From NCBI GenBank assembly GCA_900541125.1, contig UQIK01000007.1:32165-96164 (forward strand): a DNA stretch of 64,000 nucleotides. The letters are read 5' to 3'. Both the position numbers and the translations under genes were made by a program. Under the pieces are notes generated by a model. It was given only the letters and a program-made list of their open reading frames with translations, did not search any database and was not told the DNA's origin. The stretch's first letter is position 1, and each line of letters begins with the position of its first letter. Origin of the DNA: an uncultured Collinsella sp. GTDB taxonomy: Bacteria > Actinomycetota > Coriobacteriia > Coriobacteriales > Coriobacteriaceae. Below, piece by piece: positions 18,343 through 27,085 of this stretch.

Positions 18343-19224
18343 ATGCAAAAGTTGCTAGAACTCAAAGGTGTATCGCGCCGCGTGAGCGACCGCTTTTCGC
18401 TGCGCGACGTCACGCTTGCCGTGGAGCCCGGCCAGATCGTTGGCTTTGTGGGCGCAAATGGCGCCGGCAAGACAACGACCATTCGCGCCGCGCTTGGGCT
18501 TATAAAGCTCGATGCCGGCGAGGCGCATCTGCTTGGACAGCGCTGCGACGCCAACGCGCCCGACGAGACGCAGCGCCACCTGCGCTCCCGCATCGGGCTT
18601 GTCCTGGACACATGTCCCTTCCCCTCCACGCTCAAGGTGGGCCAGGTCGAGAGGCTCGTAGGCCCGGCGTACCCCACGTGGAGCTGCGAAACGTTCGCCG
18701 GATTCATCGACCGATTTGGCCTCGATCCCAAGACAAAGGTCAAGGACCTCTCCCGCGGCATGGGCATGAAGCTGCAGCTCGCCTGTGCGCTCAGCCACAA
18801 TGCCAAGCTGCTCGTTTTGGACGAAGCCACCGCAGGCCTTGATCCCATGGCGCGCGAGGAACTGCTCGACGAGTTGCTTGCCTTTGTCGCCGACGGCCAG
18901 CACAGCGTGCTGCTCTCGAGCCACATTACATCCGACCTCGATCGCGCTGCCGACCGCGTCATCTGCATCGATAACGGCTCGATTGTGTTTGACCTGCCGC
19001 GCGAGGACATTACCGACCGCGCCGGCATCGCCCATTGCACTCAAGCGCAGGCCGCAGAGCTTATGGCTTGCGTCGAAGGCTCCCGTGCCGCCCACCACGC
19101 CTATAGCGTGGACGTGCTCGTGCCCAACCGTCGCGATGTGCTCGAGGCCTTCCCCGAGATTCCCTGCGATCGGGCAACCATTGATGACTATCTTCGCCTC
19201 ATGCTGAAAGGGGCTTCGAAATGA
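18343..19224 (+). CDS. ABC transporter ATP-binding protein
   Basis: 293 residues. Walker A is GANGAGKTT, the signature region is DLSRGMGMKLQLACAL (an SRGM variant instead of SGG), Walker B is LLVLDEATAGLD and the switch His lies in LSSHI. This is the CcmA/YtrB-type ATPase that pairs with ABC-2 permeases. The last codons overlap the permease start by 4 nt (ATGA). The substrate is unknown; YtrA-controlled systems often respond to envelope stress or peptides. Confidence 0.9.
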   Translation: MQKLLELKGVSRRVSDRFSLRDVTLAVEPGQIVGFVGANGAGKTTTIRAALGLIKLDAGEAHLLGQRCDANAPDETQRHLRSRIGLVLDTCPFPSTLKVGQVERLVGPAYPTWSCETFAGFIDRFGLDPKTKVKDLSRGMGMKLQLACALSHNAKLLVLDEATAGLDPMAREELLDELLAFVADGQHSVLLSSHITSDLDRAADRVICIDNGSIVFDLPREDITDRAGIAHCTQAQAAELMACVEGSRAAHHAYSVDVLVPNRRDVLEAFPEIPCDRATIDDYLRLMLKGASK

Positions 19225-19919
19225 AACGCGCCTTTATGTCCGAGCTCGCCATCGTTCGCACGCTCGTCCCGAGCATCGCGGGCGTCGGCCTGTTCATCTT
19301 CGTCGTACTGACCCTCGCCAACGCATCGGATGGCGATTCCGGTATGACCGCCGGCGCCTGCGCGGTCAGTGCCATGTCGCCCATCGTGGTCATGAACTCG
19401 CTGGCCGGCTACGACAATCAAAACGGATGGGAGCGCTATCGGGCAACGCTGCCCATCTCGCGCAAAGACATCATCTGTGCACGCTACCTGAGCATCATTG
19501 TCTTCTCGGCCGTCATGACGTGCGCCGCCGCGCTTCTGAGCATCGTCTCTATCCCGCTCTTCAACAGCGCGGGTATCCCCTCGACGGGACAGATCGTCTT
19601 TGAAACCACAATAGCCTCCGCCGCATCGATGCTCATCTCCCTCATGATGGTGTTTCTGGCACAGCCGCTGTTCTTTCGATTTGGACACATGGAGGCGCTG
19701 CGCCTTTCCGTCGGCCTGTTTGCCCTGCTCGGATGCCTTGCCATGGCCACGCTGAGCTCCTCCAACCCCATCAGCAACTGGCTCATGTCGATTGCTGGGG
19801 CGAATCCCGATCCTGCCGTCCTCGGCTGCCTGTGTGCAGGAATTGCCGTACTGGCCCTCGCGCTATGTGCACTTAGCTGCATCGTCAGCACCAAGGTCTA
19901 CCGGGCACGCGACCTGTAG
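19221..19919 (+). CDS. ABC-2 type permease
   Basis: 232 residues with six membrane segments, including LVPSIAGVGLFIFVVLTLAN, YLSIIVFSAVMTCAAALLSIV, MLISLMMVFLAQPLFF, LFALLGCLAMATL and a final helix at the C-terminus. The cytosolic WERYRATLPISRKDIICARYL element is typical of ABC-2 permeases of this class. It is coupled to the ATPase by an ATGA overlap and completes the GntR operon. Confidence 0.85.
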   Translation: MKRAFMSELAIVRTLVPSIAGVGLFIFVVLTLANASDGDSGMTAGACAVSAMSPIVVMNSLAGYDNQNGWERYRATLPISRKDIICARYLSIIVFSAVMTCAAALLSIVSIPLFNSAGIPSTGQIVFETTIASAASMLISLMMVFLAQPLFFRFGHMEALRLSVGLFALLGCLAMATLSSSNPISNWLMSIAGANPDPAVLGCLCAGIAVLALALCALSCIVSTKVYRARDL

Positions 19920-20015
19920 GCGGGCGAATCTCGACCCACGCAGGTCGCAATCGGCCACAATCGCGCCCCTCAAATCCGTGACAAATGGCATGTCCCCGGC
20001 CCGTGCGCGACGTTC

Positions 20016-20197
20016 TATAATCAAAGCGTCACGGGCCTCGGCCCAATTTCGATCATCCAAGGGGATGTCTTTTTGGTCATTGTTCTTTAGGGAACGGTCA
20101 ATCGCATACAAATTGAAAACGGCCGTCTTGCGGCCGTGGTTTGTTGCGCCGTTCCGCCTCCGTCATCTGCCACATATGCACCTGATAGGAAAGAACA
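20016..20197 (+). promoter_or_regulatory. Structured 5' leader of a methyltransferase gene
   Basis: A perfect TATAAT (20016-20021) begins a leader of about 170 nt. Within it an outer stem GGAACGG/CCGTTCC (20091-20097 with 20149-20155) encloses a TCAAT/ATTGA hairpin (20098-20102 with 20112-20116) and an ACGGCCG/CGGCCGT hairpin (20119-20125 with 20131-20137). Together these form a possible three-way junction. No good -35 box is seen. It does not match a riboswitch consensus that I remember. Confidence 0.4.
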
Positions 20198-20935
20198 ATG
20201 AACTCTGCGAAATCTCAATCCTTCCCAAAAGCCACCAGCTTCGACACGGCACTCGTACGCTCTAAGATTATGGGGCCGAACCCCCTCAAGCTCTGCGAAG
20301 AACTCCTTTGCGGTGCGAATATCCCACGCGGCGCCCGCGTCTGCGACCTTGGGTCGGGCACCGGCATTACCAGCGCCCTGCTTGCCCGCGAATACGGATT
20401 TGACACCTACGCCGTCGATCTGTGGAGCGACCCTGTCGAGAACCGCACGTTCTTTGATTCGCTCGGCATTCCCCGCGACACGATTCACCCTGTTAAGGCG
20501 GACGCCTCACAGGGACTGCCGTTTGAGCACGACTTTTTTGATGCGGTCGTGAGCATCGACTCGTACAACTACTACGGCCGCGACCCGCACTATCTGAGCG
20601 AGCGCTTGCTCCCCTATGTCAAGCGCGGAGGCATGCTTTATTTGAGTATCCCCGGCATGGTTCGCGACTGCCACGACAACCTGCCCACTTGCCTGCTCAA
20701 ATCCTGGACACCCGAGCAGCTCGACTATATGCACGACATAGGCTGGTGGCGCGCCATGATCGAGCCGACCCCCGGCGTCGAGATTGTCTCGATGCAGCCT
20801 ATGCTCTGCACGGACGAAGCATGGGAAGACTGGCTCGCCTGCGACAACGAGTACGCAGCAGGCGACCGCGCTGCCGTTGAAGCCGGCGCGCTCGAATACC
20901 TCAACACCATCGCCATTGTGCTGAGGAAGCTCTAA
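20198..20935 (+). CDS. Class I SAM-dependent methyltransferase
   Basis: 245 residues, start behind TAGGAAAG. Motif I is VCDLGSGTGITSALLAREYG at about residues 45-64, followed by an acidic strand (YAVDLW), KADASQGLPF and VVSIDSYNYYG. The N-terminal IMGPNPLKLCEELL segment recurs in a group of small-molecule methyltransferases of unknown substrate. It is monocistronic, with an unusually long structured leader and a strong terminator. Confidence 0.8.
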   Translation: MNSAKSQSFPKATSFDTALVRSKIMGPNPLKLCEELLCGANIPRGARVCDLGSGTGITSALLAREYGFDTYAVDLWSDPVENRTFFDSLGIPRDTIHPVKADASQGLPFEHDFFDAVVSIDSYNYYGRDPHYLSERLLPYVKRGGMLYLSIPGMVRDCHDNLPTCLLKSWTPEQLDYMHDIGWWRAMIEPTPGVEIVSMQPMLCTDEAWEDWLACDNEYAAGDRAAVEAGALEYLNTIAIVLRKL

Positions 20936-20940
20936 ACGAT

Positions 20941-20978
20941 AGCCGCGCGAGGCCGTAAACAAACGGCCTCGCGCGGCT
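20941..20978. terminator. Strong bidirectional intrinsic terminator
   Basis: A perfect 16-bp stem (AGCCGCGCGAGGCCGT and complement) with a 6-nt loop is followed by TCTTT, between the methyltransferase gene and the convergent ClC gene. Confidence 0.88.
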
Positions 20979-21018
20979 TCTTTAAAACAAGTTCTGAACA
21001 ACCGTAAAACGCAATACG

Positions 21019-22323
21019 CTACTTGCGCAGCGGCTTGGGCAGCGGAATGCCGGCGGCGATAGCTGCGGCGATGATCATGCAGACGATACCCTTGAGTGGG
21101 AAGCACATGAGCAGCAGGCCCACGACCATGACCGGCTGGCGCATGACGGCGCCCATCGTCGATGCCGTGCAGACGGCGACGCAAAAGACCGGATCGGCGC
21201 CGGTGAGGATAGCAAGGCCATAGCCCAGGCTCACACCCGAGAAGATAACCGGGAAGAAGTGACCGCCGCGCCAACCAAGGTTGATGAGGGCGGGCGTCAG
21301 CATGGCCTTAACAAGACCGGTCGCGATAAGCACGCCGGCGGGGATGGTCAGGTAGGTTTCCATGAGCACGTCGGCCTGGGTCTCGCCGGCAAACATGGTG
21401 TAGGGCAGAACCGTGCCACAGATGGCGAGCGCCAGACCGGCTAGCATGGCCTTGACGACAGGACGCTCCCCTATTGCATGGGCAAGCGCTTCGCTCGCGT
21501 GCTCAGAGACAAAGTACAGCCAGCCGCAGATTGTTCCGATCAGCGACAGAGGAATGAGCCAGGTAAGCTCCAGGTTGCCCACCACGGCAGCCTCGAACCT
21601 CGGCATGCCCATGCCGCCGCCCATGAGCTGGCCGAGCAGCAGGTAGGTGCCCAGACCACCGGCAATCGCAATGCCGTAGACCACCGTCTTTTGCGCCTTG
21701 GGCAGCTTGATGGTGATCTCGCCGGACGCGGATTCATCGTCGGCGTCTTCGCCCTGGCCGTCAGTACTTCCGGCAAGCGGCGCCACAAAGCCAAAGACGG
21801 GCGCGGTAAAGAGTGCCGTCAGGGCAGCCTGGGTGCCCAGCAGCGTGAGCTCCCTAAACTCGGCGCCAAAGCGACGCATGCGATCGCCGACCCAGCTGCA
21901 CAGACCCGCGATGACGCCGGTCAGGCCGGCCTCCGGTCCAATGCTGCCGCCAAACAGCAGCGGCAGCAATGCCGCGAGCGAAAGCTTGCCCAGATTGTCG
22001 TACGGGTAGCGTCCATCGCGCTTTACCTTGGCCATCACCTGGTTGAGGTCATCGGTCTTGGTGCCCGTCGTCTTTTCGTACAGACCGATCAGCAGGCCGC
22101 CCAGCAGGCAGACGAAAAACGGGTATGGCAGAAAGCCAAACGGGCCGCTGGCAAGCTCGGGCGAAGCGACGCCCAGCGCGTGCGGAATCTCGGTCCATAG
22201 ATAGTCGATACCGTGCTCCATCGCAAAAAAGAACAGCCAGACTGCGGCACCCGCGAGTGCACCGGTCACGGCAACGCTGACCAAAAACAGCGCTCGGTTC
22301 GTGGGTTTGGCAAGGTTATCCAT
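21019..22323 (-). CDS. ClC-family chloride channel/antiporter
   Basis: 434 residues, start behind GGGAGG. It has about ten helices, and the anion-selectivity elements are recognisable as GGSIGPEAGLTG (GxxGPE, early middle) and WRGGHFFPVIFSG (GxFxP type). The canonical GSGIP loop is not clearly present and an acidic stretch (DGQGEDADDESASGE) interrupts the middle, so it is a divergent member. It presumably moves chloride or another small anion. It is transcribed in the same direction as the LOG and potassium-channel genes. Confidence 0.8.
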   Translation of the reverse strand: MDNLAKPTNRALFLVSVAVTGALAGAAVWLFFFAMEHGIDYLWTEIPHALGVASPELASGPFGFLPYPFFVCLLGGLLIGLYEKTTGTKTDDLNQVMAKVKRDGRYPYDNLGKLSLAALLPLLFGGSIGPEAGLTGVIAGLCSWVGDRMRRFGAEFRELTLLGTQAALTALFTAPVFGFVAPLAGSTDGQGEDADDESASGEITIKLPKAQKTVVYGIAIAGGLGTYLLLGQLMGGGMGMPRFEAAVVGNLELTWLIPLSLIGTICGWLYFVSEHASEALAHAIGERPVVKAMLAGLALAICGTVLPYTMFAGETQADVLMETYLTIPAGVLIATGLVKAMLTPALINLGWRGGHFFPVIFSGVSLGYGLAILTGADPVFCVAVCTASTMGAVMRQPVMVVGLLLMCFPLKGIVCMIIAAAIAAGIPLPKPLRK

Positions 22324-22448
22324 CGGGTCCTCCCGAGGTCAAAGTCGACATAGATACGTTTTATTGTAGAGCGAGCGTTACCCGAACGAGCCAACCACCT
22401 GCGCCGCAAACGGCACCATTGGGAGCCATAGTGGGGCAGGCTCAAGAC

Positions 22449-22982
22449 TTATCCGTTGATAATCGAGGCAATCTCGCGCAAATCGTCGGCAAAGTAGATG
22501 CCGTGCTGGCGCCTCGGGCTCGAAAGCCCCTTATCAATCATGTGCCCGAGCAACGCCTTGAGGTCGTTGTAGTAACCGTCCAGGTTATACAGGATGCACG
22601 GAGAGCTCAGGTGCCCCAACGACACCGCGGACATAACCTCGGCAATCTCCTCGAGCGTGCCCGTGCCGCCCGGAAATGCGACGAACGCATCGCCGAGCTC
22701 GATCATCTTGGCTTTGCGCTCGGCCATGTCGCTCGTCACGATAAGGTCGTCGATTCCGTCGTGTTGAAACTCTGCCTCGATAAAAAAGCTCGGCTCCACA
22801 CCCGTCACATGTCCGCCTGCCTCGAGTACGCTATCGGCGAGCGCGCCCATCAGTCCCGATTTGGACCCGCCGTATACGAGCGCGTGTCCGTTGGCGCCAA
22901 TCCAATTGCCCAGCTCCTGCACCGCGGGCAGAAACGCCGGGTCGTTGCCGACGCTCGCGCCCAGGTACACCGTGATGTTCAT
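22449..22982 (-). CDS. LOG-family protein (cytokinin riboside 5'-monophosphate phosphoribohydrolase-like)
   Basis: 177 residues from the ATG at 22982, which has AGGGGA 6 nt upstream; a TTG two codons earlier is less likely. It has a Rossmann fold with VYLGAS at the start, the YGGSKSGLMGALAD nucleotide site and the catalytic PGGTGTLEEI motif, the hallmark of LOG proteins. Members hydrolyse nucleoside 5'-monophosphates to base plus ribose 5-phosphate; the in vivo substrate here is unknown. Confidence 0.88.
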   Translation of the reverse strand: MNITVYLGASVGNDPAFLPAVQELGNWIGANGHALVYGGSKSGLMGALADSVLEAGGHVTGVEPSFFIEAEFQHDGIDDLIVTSDMAERKAKMIELGDAFVAFPGGTGTLEEIAEVMSAVSLGHLSSPCILYNLDGYYNDLKALLGHMIDKGLSSPRRQHGIYFADDLREIASIING

Positions 22983-23018
22983 ATGCAATCCCCCTCGTCG
23001 TGACGCGCGGCGCCCGTT

Positions 23019-23444
23019 CTATCGTTGCCGGCGACGGTATTCGCGCACGCGGCGCGACAAATCGGCGAGCTCATCGCGGTCGAGTTCTTCCAAATGCTCA
23101 AGATCGTCCATAAAGCGCGCCATGGTGTCCTTTTGGCGCAGTTTAATGAGCGTATTGCAGTAGTTCACCGCCACGCCCGTAAGCATGGCGATATAGAAGA
23201 TACTGATGACGCTTAGGATAACGGTAATGCCGCGGGCAACCGGCGTTTCAGCGGGGATATCGCCAAAGCCGATCGTCGAGACCGTCTCAAAGCTAAACCA
23301 GAGACCATCGCCAAACGTGAGGGTCGTGGGCTCGGACAGCCAGACAGCCGTCGAGCAAAGCAGATAGAAAATAAGAAACAGGCCCGTGATGCGTGCAAAG
23401 CCAGCCTGTCGCAGCACATCGGCAAGCGTCCTGAGCTTTTTCAT
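23019..23444 (-). CDS. Two-TM potassium channel family protein
   Basis: 141 residues starting MKKLRT at 23444 behind GGAAGGGG. The first helix (GLFLIFYLLCSTAVWL) is followed by a pore loop with the selectivity filter TIGFGD at 57-62, a second helix (ITVILSVISIFYIAMLTGVAV) and a charged, coiled-coil-like tail. No RCK domain is present. This is the minimal bacterial K+ channel layout. It precedes the LOG gene by 36 nt on the same strand. Confidence 0.85.
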   Translation of the reverse strand: MKKLRTLADVLRQAGFARITGLFLIFYLLCSTAVWLSEPTTLTFGDGLWFSFETVSTIGFGDIPAETPVARGITVILSVISIFYIAMLTGVAVNYCNTLIKLRQKDTMARFMDDLEHLEELDRDELADLSRRVREYRRRQR

Positions 23445-23512
23445 CGCGACCCCTTCCACGGACAACCAATCACGTTCGCTCGGTATTGTCCCACGCCTCC
23501 CCAGCAAACGGA

Positions 23513-23597
23513 ACTAGTCATTGGGGACGTTCTTAAATGACTAGTCAAACAAGAACGTCCCCAATGACTAGTCGTTTAAGAACGTCCCCGATGACTG
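23513..23597. repeat. REP-like cluster, family B
   Basis: ACTAGTCATTGGGGACGTTCTT (23513-23534) pairs with its exact complement at 23551-23572. A further GACTAGTC sits in the loop, and a third, slightly diverged half (TTTAAGAACGTCCCC) follows at 23576-23590. It lies upstream of the hybrid kinase gene. Confidence 0.8.
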
Positions 23598-23688
23598 CCG
23601 GGCGGGAGCGTTTAGCGGTACAGCTGCCGACTGGGCAGGCTGAGCTGGTATCCTTATGCGGTATTGTCTCGATTCGTTAGGATTGCAT

Positions 23689-26493
23689 GTGAGAGCTGCC
23701 ACTGTCCTTCGTTCAGTTATATGTCGCGCCCTGGCCATTGTGCTTGCCGCGCTTGCCGCACTGAGTTCCATCGCGCCTGTCCAGGCTTTTGCCGATGTCT
23801 CTAGTCAGCCAGTCAAGACGGTCCGCGTCGGCTGGCTCGTCAACAACGAGGGCTTCCAGAACGGCACCCCCGGCGAGCGTCTCTCGGGATGGGGTTACGA
23901 GTACCTCCAGACCCTGTCGTACTACACGCCCGGCTGGCGGTACGAATACGTCTCCGGCACCTTCACCGAGCTTATGGACATGCTCGAGGCAGGCGAGATC
24001 GACCTCATGCCCAACATCTCCTACTCCGAGGAACGCGCCCAAAAGCTGCTCTTTTCCTCGAACCCTGAGGGCACCGAGCGCTACTACATCTACGCCAGGC
24101 CCGACCGTGACGACCTGGCCAAGGGTGACCCTCAAGCACTCCAGGGTCTCACCATCGGTTACAACTCCGGTGTTATGCAAACCATCGTCGGCCAGCAGTG
24201 GCTCGCCAACGAGGGAATCGCCTGCACATACAGGGAGTATGACGGAGGCTCCGTTCTCTTTGACGCGCTCGCAAACGGCGAGGTCGACGCCATCATCATG
24301 AACGACACCATTTCGTCGCCCGAGGCGTCGCCCATGTTCTACGTCGGTTCGAGCGACTACTACTTTGCCGTTCCCAAAAGCCGCCCCGACCTGATGGACA
24401 ACATCAACTCCGCAATGGCGGCAATCAACCGCGTCAACCCCCGCTATAACGACGAGGTCAAATCGAACTATTCAGCGCAAAACAGCGGATCATCCTCGCT
24501 CACCGGCGATGAGCGCGCCTGGCTCAAGGCGAACAACAACACCATCACGCTCGGCTACATTACGGGCAAACTCCCCTACTGCAACGAAGACGAAGGCAGC
24601 AAAATAGAAGGTTCGCTCGCATCGCTTGCGACGACGCTACACGATAAATTTGGCATTACGGTCAAAACCGTCGCCTTTGATAGCTACAAGATGATGTCAA
24701 AGGCCCTTTCAAAGGAAAGCATAGACGTTGCGCTGCCGGTATACCGAGATTACTGGTTTGCCGAGCAAACAGGCGTTGTGCAGTCGATATCGTTGGGGAC
24801 CATATCCCTCACCGCCATCCATACCGGCAGCAACCTGAACAAAGACCTTCAGAACATCGCCTGTACCAAATCATCGTTTGTCAACAAAAATGCACTTGAA
24901 AGTCTGTTCCCCACAGCGACCGTAACCGAATACCAATCCGACGATGAAGCGTTCGACGCCCTCAGGGAGGGAACGGCGCACTGCATCGTCGCTCCCAGTT
25001 CACGCGTAAAAACCATCGGTGACCGTTACGATCTCGAGGACTGCGAGACGACCGAGCTCCCTGACACCTGTGAGCTCTCGTGCTGGATTTCGCGCGGAAA
25101 ACCCGAGCTGTTGGGAATCATCAACAAGGGCATCATCAATGCCGGAGAATCGCTCTCCGCAAGCAATTTCTCCTCCACGTCGTACACGGCCCAGGAATCC
25201 AACACGCTTCAATTCCTTTATCGCAACCGCACCGCCATTGCAGCTACCCTCATCGGTATGTTGTCGGTCGGCATCGTCCTGCTCATCTGGGCGCTCGTGC
25301 GCGCTCGAACCGAGCGCAAAAAAGCCGATGCTGCCAACGCCGCTAAGACGGCATTCCTCACGCGCATGAGCCACGACATCCGTACGCCGCTCAACGGTAT
25401 CCTGGGCCTTATCGAGATCGAGGAATTGAAGGAAGGCGATATGCAAGTCGCCCGCGAGAGCCGTGCCAAGGCGCGCGTTGCCGCCAATCACCTGCTCTCG
25501 CTGATCAACGACATCCTCGAGATGGGCAAAATCGAAGACCGCAAGCTAACACTGGAGCATGCGCCTTTTAACCTCAAAGAGCTCTGTGACGATACGCTAG
25601 TGCTGTGCAAACTCCGCGCGTCCAGTAACGGCATCACAATGCAGGACAATAGTCTGCCGTACGCCACGGGGCCATACATGATCGGCAGTCCCACCCATAT
25701 CCGACAGATCATGATCAACCTGTTAGACAACAGCATTAAGTACAACAAGCACGGCGGCTCCGTCACCTTTAGCTCAAAGACCAAGCCACTCGATAACGGG
25801 CGCGCGCTCTTTTGCTTTAGCGTTTCGGATACCGGCATTGGCATGGCTCCCGAGTTTTTAAAGCATATCTATGAGCCGTTTGCCCAAGAAGGTGACGATG
25901 CGCGCAGCAAGTTCCAAGGAACCGGCATGGGCATGCCAATCGTCAAGTCGCTTATTGAACTGATGGGCGGCACCATCGAAGTCACCAGCGAACTCCATGT
26001 GGGCACCACGTTCTACGTGGAAATTCCGCTCGATATCGACAAGAACCCCCGGGCGCGGACGGATACGGTCGAGAAGGCGCTCGACTGCTCGCTTGCCAAC
26101 ATGAACGTGCTGCTCGCCGAAGACAACGAATTGAATGCCGAGATTGCCCAGACGCTGCTAGAATCCGAGGGCGTCGTGGTCACCCGCGCCGTCAACGGCA
26201 ACGAAGTCGTCGATCTGTACCTGTCTCATCCCGCCGGCAGCTTCGATGCGATCCTGATGGACATTATGATGCCGGACATGGACGGTTACGAGGCAACCCG
26301 CGCGATTCGTCTGAGCGAGAAGGTCGATGCAGCCGATATCCCCATCATCGCGCTCACCGCCAATGCCTTTGCCGAAGACGCCAAGGCGGCACACGACGCC
26401 GGCATGAACGCCCATCTGTCCAAACCGCTCGACTTTAACAAGCTCAAAAACATACTCGCCCGCATCAAGAAAAACGGATCCGTTTCGCTATAG
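23689..26493 (+). CDS. Hybrid sensor kinase with two solute-binding domains (BvgS-like)
   Basis: About 934 residues from the GTG at 23689, which has AGGA 6 nt upstream and leaves a clean signal peptide (RAATVLRSVICRALAIVLAALAAL); an ATG at 23656 is an alternative. Two SBP_bac_3-type domains follow (about residues 40-260 and 275-490), then a membrane helix (TLIGMLSVGIVLLIWALV), a HisKA domain with phospho-His in SHDIRTPLNGILG, a HATPase (LDNSIKYN, SDTGIGM) and a C-terminal receiver with Asp in LMDIMMPDMDG. No Hpt or DNA-binding domain and no adjacent response regulator is seen, so the output is unknown. It probably senses an amino-acid-like ligand. Confidence 0.88.
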   Translation: MRAATVLRSVICRALAIVLAALAALSSIAPVQAFADVSSQPVKTVRVGWLVNNEGFQNGTPGERLSGWGYEYLQTLSYYTPGWRYEYVSGTFTELMDMLEAGEIDLMPNISYSEERAQKLLFSSNPEGTERYYIYARPDRDDLAKGDPQALQGLTIGYNSGVMQTIVGQQWLANEGIACTYREYDGGSVLFDALANGEVDAIIMNDTISSPEASPMFYVGSSDYYFAVPKSRPDLMDNINSAMAAINRVNPRYNDEVKSNYSAQNSGSSSLTGDERAWLKANNNTITLGYITGKLPYCNEDEGSKIEGSLASLATTLHDKFGITVKTVAFDSYKMMSKALSKESIDVALPVYRDYWFAEQTGVVQSISLGTISLTAIHTGSNLNKDLQNIACTKSSFVNKNALESLFPTATVTEYQSDDEAFDALREGTAHCIVAPSSRVKTIGDRYDLEDCETTELPDTCELSCWISRGKPELLGIINKGIINAGESLSASNFSSTSYTAQESNTLQFLYRNRTAIAATLIGMLSVGIVLLIWALVRARTERKKADAANAAKTAFLTRMSHDIRTPLNGILGLIEIEELKEGDMQVARESRAKARVAANHLLSLINDILEMGKIEDRKLTLEHAPFNLKELCDDTLVLCKLRASSNGITMQDNSLPYATGPYMIGSPTHIRQIMINLLDNSIKYNKHGGSVTFSSKTKPLDNGRALFCFSVSDTGIGMAPEFLKHIYEPFAQEGDDARSKFQGTGMGMPIVKSLIELMGGTIEVTSELHVGTTFYVEIPLDIDKNPRARTDTVEKALDCSLANMNVLLAEDNELNAEIAQTLLESEGVVVTRAVNGNEVVDLYLSHPAGSFDAILMDIMMPDMDGYEATRAIRLSEKVDAADIPIIALTANAFAEDAKAAHDAGMNAHLSKPLDFNKLKNILARIKKNGSVSL

Positions 26494-26535
26494 TTTGTGC
26501 TCAACCACCACGCACGACCAGAAAGGAAGCCAACG

Positions 26536-27015
26536 ATGTTTAGGCCCTTACGTCGAAAGAAACGCGCCATCACCGACGAGGAAGCGCGCGAACTGCTCGC
26601 TACCTGCAAGCGCGGCGTCTTTGCCGTCAACGGCGACGATGGCTACCCGTACGCCATTCCCGTCAACTACTTCTTTGACACCGAGCACGACAAGATTTAT
26701 TTCCATGGCGCCAAGGCCGGCCACAAGGTCGATTCACTCAAGCGCGATGACAAGGTCTGCTTTACCGTTTACGGCAACGAGTGGTACAAGGACGGTGACT
26801 GGGCTCCCTACGTTATGAGTACCGTGGTCTTTGGCCGCTGTCGCCTGGCGAATGACACCCCCGCGTTTATCGAGGACAAAGTCCGCCAGCTCGCCCTTAA
26901 GTACTACCCTTCTGCCGAGGAGGTCGAAGAGGAAATCGCCAAGGACATTAAGGGCGTCCAGCTCTACGAGATTACGATTGAGCATCTCTGCGGCAAGCAG
27001 ATTCAAGAAAAGTAA
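26536..27015 (+). CDS. Pyridoxamine 5'-phosphate oxidase family flavoprotein
   Basis: 159 residues from the ATG behind AAAGGAAG. It has a split-barrel flavin-binding fold: ELLATCKRGVFAVNGDDGYPYAIPVNYFFD, then IYFHGAKAGHKVDSLKRDDKVCFTVYG, then VFGRCRLAND. These are the strands of the small FMN- or F420/heme-binding PNPOx relatives, sometimes annotated as NimA-like. The gene lies between two hybrid kinase loci and converges on the second. The reaction is not assignable from sequence. Confidence 0.85.
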   Translation: MFRPLRRKKRAITDEEARELLATCKRGVFAVNGDDGYPYAIPVNYFFDTEHDKIYFHGAKAGHKVDSLKRDDKVCFTVYGNEWYKDGDWAPYVMSTVVFGRCRLANDTPAFIEDKVRQLALKYYPSAEEVEEEIAKDIKGVQLYEITIEHLCGKQIQEK

Positions 27016-27043
27016 GCCTCAAAAGCAAAACTCACAAATAGCA

Positions 27044-27083
27044 ATATGGCCCGGTTCCAACCCACCTTGGAACCGGGCCATAT
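27044..27083. terminator. Bidirectional intrinsic terminator
   Basis: A perfect 17-bp stem (ATATGGCCCGGTTCCAA and complement) with a 6-nt loop separates the convergent flavoprotein and kinase genes. Confidence 0.88.
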
Positions 27084-27085
27084 GC

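Noticed and set aside
19863..20111. An 82-residue minus-strand frame between the ABC permease and the methyltransferase
   Set aside because: It starts with TTG without a ribosome binding site, overlaps the permease 3' end and runs through the structured leader.
22324..22448. Possible fluoride riboswitch ahead of the ClC gene
   Set aside because: The leader does not show the expected fluoride-aptamer core, and the channel is a divergent ClC without clear ClC-F features.
23513..23597. Possible CRISPR array
   Set aside because: The repeated units are palindromic halves separated by irregular spacers and recur at other intergenic sites; there are no cas genes.
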